From: CBDDBU01 sp965226045
GTDB lineage: Bacteria; Pseudomonadota; Alphaproteobacteria; VGEJ01
DNA: 64,000 bases
Assembly: GCA_965226045.1 (NCBI GenBank)
Contig: CBDDBU010000021.1
Span: 66,706 to 130,705 of the forward strand
Direction: 5' to 3'
Each line of letters begins with the position of its first letter. Within the stretch, counting starts at the first letter, position 1. Under the pieces are notes generated by a model. The model had not been told where the DNA came from. It made no database searches and saw nothing but the letters and a program-made list of their open reading frames with translations. Positions 19,615 through 27,240 of this stretch are shown here, piece after piece. Position numbers and translations under genes: made by a program.

Positions 19615-20409
19615 ATGGCATCGGCTCGATCAGCCGTGGCGGCGCTTTGCCTCTTGCCGTGCCTTGCCGCGCTCGCCGGGTGTGGACTTTCGCTAGAGCG
19701 CGGCGCCGATCTCGAACGCACCTTTGATCGGGCGGTGGTGACCACGCCGGCGACCCGCGCCGACGATGTCCATATCGGAACGCCGAGCGACCTCGACGGT
19801 CTCGACGCCACGCGACGGTACGCAATGGTTCTTTACCTCCATGGTTGCACGGGGATTGGCAACTACGCGTTTATGCGCGCCCTGGCCGGCGCTGGCTACG
19901 TCGTGGTCGCGCCTGACAGTATGGCGCGCCGCTTCCGTCCCCTGCAGTGCGATCCGCGCACCAGCACCGGCGGCCACAACCTCTTCGTCTACGATTTTCG
20001 CACGGCCGAGATAACCTATGCGCTGCAGCGATTGCGCGCCTATCCCTGGGTGGATTGGGCCAATCTGTTCCTTGTCGGCACCAGCGAGGGTGGCGTCGCG
20101 GCCGCGCTTTATCGCGGCGACGAGTTCAGGGCGCGCGTCATCACACAGTGGACTTGCGTCGGCGCGCCGCTGGTGGCCGGCATCGAGGCCCCGCCGGAGA
20201 CGCCGATTCTTGCCATCGTTCGCGGTCAGGATCCTTGGTACGACCCAGCGCGGACCACGGGCCAGCGTGGCGATTGCGGCCTGTTCATGGCTGGCCGGCC
20301 CGGCTCGCGCTCTATGGTATTGGAGGGCGGCGCGAGCCACGACGTGTTCAAGAGCTCCGATGTCGTCAGGGAGATACTGAGGTTCCTTCAGGCTAATCGG
20401 GCCGGCTGA
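19615..20409 (+). CDS. Lipoprotein alpha/beta-hydrolase (dienelactone-hydrolase-like)
   Basis: The 264-residue product has a lipoprotein signal with lipobox LAALAGC (C23), so it should be membrane-anchored in the periplasm. The hydrolase fold shows LYLHGCTGIGN (oxyanion loop), the nucleophile elbow GTSEGG with S157, and a late histidine H242 in GGASHDVF; D222 region GQDPWYD may supply the acid. The substrate is unknown. A TTG at 19579 overlapping the ispE stop is an alternative start, but it would put 12 residues before the signal. The 3' end overlaps the convergent DUF3108-like gene by 17 bases. Confidence 0.8.
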   Translation: MASARSAVAALCLLPCLAALAGCGLSLERGADLERTFDRAVVTTPATRADDVHIGTPSDLDGLDATRRYAMVLYLHGCTGIGNYAFMRALAGAGYVVVAPDSMARRFRPLQCDPRTSTGGHNLFVYDFRTAEITYALQRLRAYPWVDWANLFLVGTSEGGVAAALYRGDEFRARVITQWTCVGAPLVAGIEAPPETPILAIVRGQDPWYDPARTTGQRGDCGLFMAGRPGSRSMVLEGGASHDVFKSSDVVREILRFLQANRAG

Positions 20410-21247
20410 GCTCGCCGTCGGGGCTACCCAGCACCATCCTGTCGCCCACCGCCAGTCCGGTCAGGTGAATGCGGACCGGCGCGATGACGGCGACGGCGTC
20501 GAGCCGCACGGGAATCGGCGGCAGTCCGTCGGCGAGCCGGGCGAACCAGACGGTGACGGTTTCCGGATCATCGGAGCGTGGCAGCCATGGCCGCGACGAA
20601 AAACCGGCGATGCGCTCGAGCGTGATCTCCAAACGACGGGCCGCGCCACTGTAAGCTGGCCCCTCGACGCTCGCCGCCGTGCTGGGCTCGAGGTGGAGAT
20701 CGTAGCGCCGCCGGCCGTCGAACACCGGAAGCGTGCGCGCGCGGTCGCCGCTGACGACATACCGCGCGATGTCGAGCGCGGCGCTCAGCGGGTCGACCGT
20801 CTCACGCATGAGTTCGGGCGGCACCGGGTCGCGGCCGTCGGCAGCGGGCGAGGGCTCGATGGCGACCGACAGGCGGGTGGGGTCGGCATAGTCGATGCGC
20901 ACGGTGCGGCGATCGCCGTGCCAGTCGTTGTCGGCCCCGTGTCTGTGCGGCCTGACCTCGCCGCTCGAGATTGTACCTTCGCTCGCTGCCCGCGAGTCGA
21001 AGGCGACAACCGCGTCGATCAGGCCGACGGTGCGCGAATCGCTGGTCAGTCGGTAGCGGCCCTCGGTGACCTCGGCGGTCAACGACAGGTCGTTGGCGTG
21101 CACGCCGCCGACAAAGAGTTCGTAGGTGAGCGTGAACTCTACCGCGCCCGCCGGAGCGACGCCGGTCAACATGAGGGCCAACGCGAGCACGCGCCGCGAT
21201 CGCCGGTCGAACCGGTGCAACAAGTGCTCGGGGGGTGTCATGGTCAT
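20393..21247 (-). CDS. DUF3108-like exported protein
   Basis: A 284-residue protein starting at ATG 21247 with a signal peptide (about 20-37, APAGA). The mature part resembles the DUF3108 family of periplasmic beta-rich proteins: FTLTYELFVGGVHANDLSLT (the repeated 'YE...G' start), DSRTVGLIDAVVAFDSRA, DPLSAALDIARYV, LPVFDGRRRYDL, and a late VTVWFARLADGLPPIPVRLD. These features (the 'R..G.RYDL' and 'WLs.D....P' parts) are typical of that family, whose function is unknown. Convergent with the lipoprotein hydrolase. Confidence 0.78.
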   Translation of the reverse strand: MTMTPPEHLLHRFDRRSRRVLALALMLTGVAPAGAVEFTLTYELFVGGVHANDLSLTAEVTEGRYRLTSDSRTVGLIDAVVAFDSRAASEGTISSGEVRPHRHGADNDWHGDRRTVRIDYADPTRLSVAIEPSPAADGRDPVPPELMRETVDPLSAALDIARYVVSGDRARTLPVFDGRRRYDLHLEPSTAASVEGPAYSGAARRLEITLERIAGFSSRPWLPRSDDPETVTVWFARLADGLPPIPVRLDAVAVIAPVRIHLTGLAVGDRMVLGSPDGELSRPD

Positions 21248-21555
21248 CGGCACGGGCGCCGCCGCGATAACACGCCGCCGCCGCTGGGACAATCCACCCG
21301 ACCATCGCGCCGAGCTGGCCGGCGCCCGTGTCGCCGATTTGTCACCCCATTGGCTTCCCTGCACGAACATGCGCACAAACCGTTGCGAAGGGACCTGATC
21401 CGCAGTAATAGTGATGCCGACGCTGTGGTGGCACCGCCGCTGGGGGACTTGTGGTGGCGCTGGTGTAGCGGACGAGTTTCTCCCGAGTTCCGCCTTGCGG
21501 GGTCAGGGGAAAATGGCTGAGGTGCCGTTGAGTTTCTTGTCGGAGGTCCGCGAAA
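21248..21555. other. Divergent spacer before the exopolysaccharide module
   Basis: About 308 bases between the DUF3108-like start (minus) and the YjbE-like start (plus). It holds the ribosome-binding GGAGG of the latter near 21540. No confident promoter boxes, hairpin or conserved ORF were seen; the short ORF that spans part of it is shadow-like. Promoters for both directions are expected here. Confidence 0.35.
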
Positions 21556-21825
21556 ATGGTTCTGAGGAAAGAAGTTGCGGCATTGGCCTTGTGCGTTGCC
21601 TTGGCTACGTCGCCGGCGGTCGTGTTTGCACAATCCCAAGCCGAGAAGACCGGTGTGGGGGCTGCGGCGGGCCAGGAAGAGGGCGCAGACGCTAGCGTTG
21701 GGGGCGTTTCCGTGGGTGTTATCGCGGGCGTCGCCATAGCGGCGGCTGTCGCGATAGCGGTCGCGGCTGCGCTCAGCGACGACGATGTGGCCGCAGCGAC
21801 GACGCCACCGGCCACGACGCCATAG
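21556..21825 (+). CDS. YjbE-like small exported protein of the EPS module
   Basis: An 89-residue product with a signal peptide (about 1-25, VFAQ), a central Gly/Ala/Val-rich hydrophobic stretch (about 50-72) and a Thr/Pro-rich end (AAATTPPATTP). In E. coli yjbEFGH, YjbE is a small exported protein with the same composition: Ala/Gly-rich middle and poly-Thr tail. Position next to YjbF, an SLBB exporter and YjbH makes this the likely equivalent. There is no strong sequence motif, so the call rests on layout and context. The 3' end lies in a 62-base tandem duplication. Confidence 0.6.
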   Translation: MVLRKEVAALALCVALATSPAVVFAQSQAEKTGVGAAAGQEEGADASVGGVSVGVIAGVAIAAAVAIAVAAALSDDDVAAATTPPATTP

Positions 21826-21886
21826 CGGCTGCGCTCAGCGACGACGAGGTGGCCGCAGCGACGACGCCGTCGGCCACGACGGCGGC
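21763..21886 (+). repeat. 62-bp imperfect tandem duplication at the yjbE-like 3' end
   Basis: Units 21763-21824 and 21825-21886 share roughly 90% of bases, both starting GCGGCTGCGCTCAGCGACGA. The period of 62 is not a multiple of three, so the second copy is out of frame and lies after the TAG at 21823-21825. Read in the equivalent frame, the second copy encodes ALSDDEVAAATTPSATT and also reaches a TAG, so it could be the ancestral end of the gene. Confidence 0.85.
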
Positions 21887-21929
21887 CGCATCGCCCTAGG
21901 CGGAGCCATCCACCATCAGCGAATTACAG

Positions 21930-21952
21930 GCGGCCTGCGGGCCGCTTGTTTT
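21930..21952 (+). terminator. Intrinsic terminator after the yjbE-like gene
   Basis: GCGGCC (21930-21935), loop TGCG, GGCCGC (21940-21945), then TTGTTTT. A six-pair all-GC stem with a T-rich tail is a good rho-independent terminator for the plus strand. Its tail overlaps the stop codon of the converging YjbF gene. Confidence 0.75.
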
Positions 21953-22646
21953 ATGCGGCCGGTTTCAGGACTTCGATCTCGATCGGAGGAAATTCCCTGA
22001 CGATGTGCTGAATACTCTTCCACACGAACCCGTCGTAGGCGTCCACCCAATAGTAGTTGTCGTAGGACCAGCGCATCGTCTTGGCGGTGTTGCGCTCGCG
22101 TACCAGCACAGTATCGAACTCGATGTCAAGAATGGTCAGGGTGATCGGTCCGAGCGGCTCGAATACCGAGACTATGGGCATGCCGTAGTGGCTGCCGGGG
22201 TCGATGTCGACCGTGCGAACGAACCGCGCCGTTTCGTTCAGCTCGTGCAGGCGCCCCGCCACCGGATCACCGCCCGACGTCTGCGTATCCTTGAGGTTCT
22301 GCGGCAACCCTGCGGTCTTGACCAGCCGCCCGTTGCGCGTGACGACGGCGACGCGGTCGGCCGACAGATAATGAAGGTCGTCGCCATCGTAGCGGCTGAG
22401 CACCAGCAGCGAGCGCGGCGCCTTGCCAATCTTTGCTGTGATTGAGGCGTATGGTAGCTTCGTCACATCGTCCCGCTTGAGCGGGATATCCGGTTGGCCA
22501 AGCACCGCGAATCGCATAGCGTCGGGGAAGTTCGCCAGGACCGGGATCTTAAGTGAATCGGCGCAGCCGGCGGCCAACAGACCGAGGGCCGCGGCCAGAG
22601 TCTCGCGACGCGACAAACCCGAGGGTGGGGGGAGATGGCAATGCAT
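21951..22646 (-). CDS. YjbF family lipoprotein
   Basis: A 231-residue protein with a Tat-like LSRRETLA motif followed by hydrophobic AAALGLLAAGC, whose C is a lipobox cysteine, so it should be an outer-membrane lipoprotein. The remainder fits the YjbF/GfcB group of group-4-capsule and exopolysaccharide proteins: SRYDGDDLHYLSADRVAVVTRNGRLV (start SRYD, end GRLV), KTAGLPQNL, then WSYDNYYWVDAYDGFVWKS near the end. It is on the strand opposite to its partners, unlike the co-directional E. coli operon. Its start overlaps the divergent SLBB gene start by a few bases, so one of the two may begin later. Confidence 0.82.
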   Translation of the reverse strand: MHCHLPPPSGLSRRETLAAALGLLAAGCADSLKIPVLANFPDAMRFAVLGQPDIPLKRDDVTKLPYASITAKIGKAPRSLLVLSRYDGDDLHYLSADRVAVVTRNGRLVKTAGLPQNLKDTQTSGGDPVAGRLHELNETARFVRTVDIDPGSHYGMPIVSVFEPLGPITLTILDIEFDTVLVRERNTAKTMRWSYDNYYWVDAYDGFVWKSIQHIVREFPPIEIEVLKPAA

Positions 22647-25112
22647 CGCGAATCCAGATCCACGTGGGAAGGCGCTGTCCGGCGCCATACTAATCGATGC
22701 CATGTTAGTCGGTTTCTGGTTGGCGCGGCGGTAACGATGCTGCTTGGTCTCGGCGCGGTGACGGACGGCCAGGCACAGTCCCAGACCGGCACCCTCGATG
22801 ATCTTCTCGAACAGCTCGATCAACTGCAAAGCAAAGGGCCGCTGGGCGCGGCCATCGACGAACGGGGCTCGCCCCTCGATCAAGCCCGAGAGAGGGCCCA
22901 GGACAGCTCGGCGGACTTCCGCGAACGCCAGCGCTTCATCAAACAACAGCAAGCGCTTGGCGGCTTCTCGCTACGCGAACAGCTCCTCATCCAGGACTAC
23001 TGCGAATCCACCATCGCCGAGCAGGACTTACAATTCCTGAAGTTGATCCCGCGCTTTTCGCGACTCGAACGGGACTACTGCCTGCGCGCGGGCGAGGCCA
23101 TGCTTCAGTTTGGCTACGACCTGTTCTTGCTCGGTTTCGCCGGTCCTAAAACGCTGATGACCGGCGCCATTCTCGACGACTATATCCTCGGCATCGGCGA
23201 TGAGTTCGTCGTCACGTTTCACGGACAACAGTCAACGACCGTGACGACGCGAGTCGACCGCGAGGGGCGGTTGCTGCTCACGGATCTCGGAGCATTCCCG
23301 GTGCTGGGGCGCAGCTTGGGCGTCGTGCGCGCCGAAATCGAAGCACGCACCGCGAGCGCGCTTCTCGGCACGAGCGTGTTCGTCTCCCTTGGTTCGGTCC
23401 GCGAGCTTTCCGTCGTTGTCGCCGGCGAGGTCGTGGTGCCTGGCGCCTACCAGTTGACCAGCCTGTCGACGGTATTGGACGCCCTTGGCGGTGCCGGGGG
23501 CGTTCGCAAAACCGGAAGCCTCCGGCGCATTCAAGTCAGGCGCGGCGATCGGATCTTCTGGATTGACGCCTACGATCTGTTGTATGGCGGCGGCGCGACC
23601 ACCGACCTGGCCCTGTTTGACGGCGACTACATCGTGGTGCCGCTGATCGGGCCAACCGTGGCGGTCGCCGGGCAAGTGAAACGGCCGGGGATTTACGAGG
23701 TGGCCGAGGGGGCGTCTTCGATGCCGCTCCGCGCGTTGTTGGACTTGGCCGGGGGCACCCTCAGGCCGCGCGGCAACCGGTTTGCCTATATCACCTTCGA
23801 TGATCTCGGCCGCGAACAGGTGAGCGAGCAACGCGACACCGCCATTGGTCTGCGCGACGGCGATCTGGTCATCGTCAATCGGGCGCAGGACGTGCAGATC
23901 GGCACCGTCGACTTGGTCGGTCACGTCAGGGTCGCGGGCAGCCGTCCGCTGCTCTCGGCCGCGACCCCGCGCGCCCTGATCGGCGACACCACCAGTCTTG
24001 GCGACAACCCGTATCTGTTGTTCGCGGCGATCGAGACCACCGATCCCGCGACCCGGTCGCGGCGGCTGTTTCCGATCAACCTCCTGGCGGTGCTGGCGGC
24101 GCAGCGCGACTTCAAGCTGCGCGACGGCGATAAGCTGATTGTCCTTGGCAACGAGGACGCGCGCTTTCTGGCGTCGCGGGATGTGCAGAACACGCTCCTT
24201 GAGGCTAGTTCCGCCGACGGGAGGGACAGGAAAGACGCCGACGAGGATGAATCAGTCGCCGGCGGGCCTGTCGCCGCGTCGGGGCGCAGCCCCTCGTCGG
24301 TGAATGATCTTATCGCCAGCGTACGGTCCGGTGGCGGCGCCGGTGCCGGCGGGCGCTCAGCCGAGTACGCCGAGGCTCGCGGCGCCGTCGCGGTGTGCGC
24401 CGGATTGCAAAGGCTGGCCGCGTTGGTCGCGGGATCCCGGCCGGGACGCTTCTCGACGGCGGTTCGCGCGGTCGGGTCCGAGGCTCGCGACACGGATTTC
24501 GTCGACGCGCCGTGCCCCAAGATCTACGAGCAGTATCCGGACCTGCTGGCGCTCGCCCTTGAACATGTCGCCGCCATCAATGGCGAGGTGCGCATCCCAG
24601 GCGCCTATCCGATCTTGCCCGAAACGCCACTGTCGCATCTTCTCGCGGTGGTCGGCGGCACCACCAGGGAGGCCGACCTGTCCCGGGTCGAGATCCTGCG
24701 CGGCTCAGGCAACGGGGCGACCGCGCGCGATCTGATTGATCTGGCGAGCGTCGATGCCCGCGCCATACCGCTCGGCCCCGGCGATTTGATCCGCTTCAGC
24801 CAGGTATTCACCGATCGCGACACCGGGCCGGTTGAGATCGCGGGCGAGGTGGTGCGGCCAGGATTCTATCAGATTCGCCACGGTGAGCGGCTCTCTGAGG
24901 TAGTCGAGCGCGCCGGCGGCCTGACGCCGCAGGCCTACCCGTTCGGCGCGATCTTCACTCGCGACCGTGTGCGCAGGGCCCAGAAGATCGGCTTCGAGCG
25001 GGCCGCCCGCGAACTCAACGCCTCGCTCGCGGTCGCCGCGGCCCAGGGCGACGTGAACGCCAACTCGCTCGTCGCTCTGTTCGAGTTGACGCAGGATTTG
25101 AGCACCACCGAA
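22641..25112 (+). pseudogene. Multi-SLBB polysaccharide export protein, 5' part (split by IS)
   Basis: The first 824 codons of a gene whose last part is at 26769-27209. The product is a Wza-like outer-membrane export protein: signal peptide (about 15-40), a helical segment, a poly-export domain (about 175-255, IGDEFVVTFHG) and successive SLBB domains recognised by the V.V.G.V..PG.Y pattern: VVAGEVVVPGAYQL, VAVAGQVKRPGIYEV, AINGEVRIPGAYPI and VEIAGEVVRPGFYQI. An ISKra4-family element interrupts it after LSTTE; after the junction the frame runs 12 codons into the IS and stops at 25148. ATG 22641 has GGGGGAG at good distance; ATG 22635 is also possible. A truncated but exported product may still be made. 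Confidence 0.85.
25105..25112 (+). repeat. 8-bp target duplication, left (CCACCGAA)
   Basis: CCACCGAA here is repeated at 26761-26768 on the other side of the ISKra4-family element. Removing the element and one copy restores the reading frame of the SLBB gene (LSTTE-ALGRVV), which fixes both IS ends exactly. Confidence 0.92.
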
Positions 25113-26760
25113 GGGTGTGGGTCCGGTGTGGCAAACGTAAGTTATTGAAGTAGCGCGATTTCGCTGTCGAAACGGACGGCCGGAAACGGGGTTTCGTGAC
25201 AATCGGCCATCCCAGGGGAGGATTTTGTCACGCCGGCAGGGCCGAGCGGGGGAAGGTGGGGACGCTCCGTACCGCAAGAGACGGTAGGATGCTGTGTGGA
25301 GAAGCCCAACATCAGGAGCGTTCCCATGTCAGTATCCCGCTCTCCGGCACCCTCGTCCATCGATCTTTCCGGCGTGCCTGCCCGGGTCGCCGAGGCGGTC
25401 GCCCAGGTGGTCGCAGTCTGTCACGAGCAGTTTCGCTCGGACCCGTGTCCCGAGGCGTTCGAGGAGGCGGAGTTGCGGGTGCGTGAGACCATGAACGCGC
25501 TCGCTTGTGAGCTTCTGGGCGCCGTCATCGAGAAGCGGGACGACGGCGCGTCCCGGATCGAGCGGGACGGGCAGAGCTGGTTCCGGGTGGCGGCGACGCC
25601 GAGGACGATCATGACCTCGCTCGGTCCGCTGACCTACCGGCGCGCCCGTTACCGTAGCGGCGCGAGCGGGTCATCGCCGGTGCCGGTCGACGAGAGCCTG
25701 GGTCTCGTCGACGATTACCTGACGCGGCCGGCGGCTCAGCTCGGTCTGCTGATGATGGGTCACTGCACGGCGCGGGAAGCGGCGGCGTTCTTTGCGAAGA
25801 TCGGCGGAATGACGCCGTCGGTGAGCACCCTGCAGCGCCTGACACGGACCATGCACGAGCGCTGGGAGACCCTCGGCCCCGAGACGCTGGACAGCATCCG
25901 TGACGCCGAGGGCGTACCGCACGAGGCGGTCAGCGCCTCGGTGTCGCTCGACGGCGTCATGGTGCCGCTGCGGGCCGGCGAAGACGGCCGCGCCGAGGCC
26001 TCCTGGCGCGAGGCCGCCTGCGGCACGGTTTCCTTCCACGACGCCAGGGGCGAGCGTCTGAAGACCCTCTATCTCGGCCGCATGCCGGAGAGCGGCAAGG
26101 TCACACTGAAGGCGCAGCTCGCAAGCGAAGTCGCACATATCAGGCAGCTGCGCCCCGACGTCAGGATCGTCGCTATCGCCGACGCCGCCGCCGACAATTG
26201 GACCTTCCTGGAGACCCTGTCGCCCGAAACCGAGGTCATCGACTTCTGGCATGCCTGCGAACATCTCCGAACGGCATCCGACCATGCGGTGGCCTCCGAC
26301 TGGTTCGAGAGGTACCGCGAGGTTCTGCGTCACGACCCCTGCGGCGTCGACAAGGTGATCCGGGCGTTGCGCCACCTTCGTGATAGCGGAAAGCCGGATC
26401 GGGCCGAGATCGAACGGGAACTCGCCTTCTTCCGCAAGCACCGCCAGCGCATGCGCTACCACGCCCTGAAGGCAGAGGGCGTCGCCATCGGCTCAGGCGT
26501 GGTCGAGGCGGCCAACAAGACCCTGGTGACCCAGCGTATGAAGCGCTCCGGCATGCGCTGGCGGATCGCCGGCGGACAGGCTGTGCTGACCTTCCGCGCC
26601 CTGATCAAATCCGCTCGCTTCGACCGGGCATGGAAGGCCATCATCGGCGCAACCGACACACCGGCCAACGACAACATCAATCCCTGTGCCGTCATCGCCA
26701 TCGCTGCCTGAACTCAATGAACGAAGCCACTGCTATCAATGCCATACGAGACTCGCACCC
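25113..26760 (+). mobile_element. ISKra4-family insertion sequence, 1648 bp
   Basis: The ends are imperfect inverted repeats: GGGTGTGGGTCCGGTGTGGC on the left against GGGTGCGAGTCTCGTATGGC read inward from the right, 15 of 20 identical. An 8-bp target duplication flanks the element. It carries one transposase gene in the same orientation as the interrupted SLBB gene. Nothing suggests decay, so the insertion is probably recent. Confidence 0.92.
25326..26711 (+). CDS. ISKra4-family transposase
   Basis: A 461-residue DDE transposase. Recognisable blocks are TSLGPLTYRRARYR (N-terminal beta region), VSLDGVMVPLRAGEDGR with the first catalytic Asp, DVRIVAIADAAADNW with the second, WHACEHL, and the C-terminal GSGVVEAANKTLVTQRMKRSG, which is the ISKra4 signature and holds the catalytic Glu. 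ATG 25326 has AGGAG seven bases ahead; an upstream GTG is in frame. The ORF is complete and appears functional. Confidence 0.93.
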   Translation: MSVSRSPAPSSIDLSGVPARVAEAVAQVVAVCHEQFRSDPCPEAFEEAELRVRETMNALACELLGAVIEKRDDGASRIERDGQSWFRVAATPRTIMTSLGPLTYRRARYRSGASGSSPVPVDESLGLVDDYLTRPAAQLGLLMMGHCTAREAAAFFAKIGGMTPSVSTLQRLTRTMHERWETLGPETLDSIRDAEGVPHEAVSASVSLDGVMVPLRAGEDGRAEASWREAACGTVSFHDARGERLKTLYLGRMPESGKVTLKAQLASEVAHIRQLRPDVRIVAIADAAADNWTFLETLSPETEVIDFWHACEHLRTASDHAVASDWFERYREVLRHDPCGVDKVIRALRHLRDSGKPDRAEIERELAFFRKHRQRMRYHALKAEGVAIGSGVVEAANKTLVTQRMKRSGMRWRIAGGQAVLTFRALIKSARFDRAWKAIIGATDTPANDNINPCAVIAIAA

Positions 26761-26768
26761 CCACCGAA

Positions 26769-27209
26769 GCGCTCGGCCGCGTGGTGATCGAGGCCGACCC
26801 GACTGTCCTGCAGGTGCGGCCCGAGTTGGACAGCGTGCTCGAACCGGGCGACAGGCTGTTCGTGCCCAAGCGCCCCAACTCGGTACTGGTGATCGGCGAT
26901 GTCCTCAGCCCTGGCGCGCTCCAGTTTATCTCTGGGAGCACGGTTGACCAGTACATCCGCCAGGCCGGGGGCTTCCAGCGCTCGGCCGACGAGGACCGCG
27001 TATTCGTGGTGTATCCCAACGGCGAGGCGCGGCCGGTCTTGCTGAGCGTCTGGAACTACACCCCCGTCCAGGTCCCGCCGGGCAGCACGATCGTGATTCC
27101 GAAAGACCCCGCACCCCTCAACCTGTTCCAGATCAGCAAGGAGTTCGCCCAGGTCGTCAGCCAGCTCGCTATCACCGCCGCGTCGCTCGCGGTCATCGGT
27201 AGAAACTAG
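26769..27209 (+). pseudogene. Multi-SLBB export protein, 3' part
   Basis: The last 146 codons of the split exporter. It starts ALGRVVIEADPTVLQV, continues with a sixth SLBB-type unit (VLVIGDVLSPGALQFISGST) and ends with a hydrophobic segment (about the last 25 residues, FAQVVSQLAITAASLAVIG) that could be the C-terminal barrel-forming or membrane helix of Wza-like proteins. An ATG within the IS end (26739) would allow a 156-residue product in frame, but without signal peptide. The full gene, rejoined, would be 970 codons plus stop. Confidence 0.85.
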
Positions 27210-27240
27210 ACCGGCCGCGCCAGCCGGACAGGAGCGGTCG

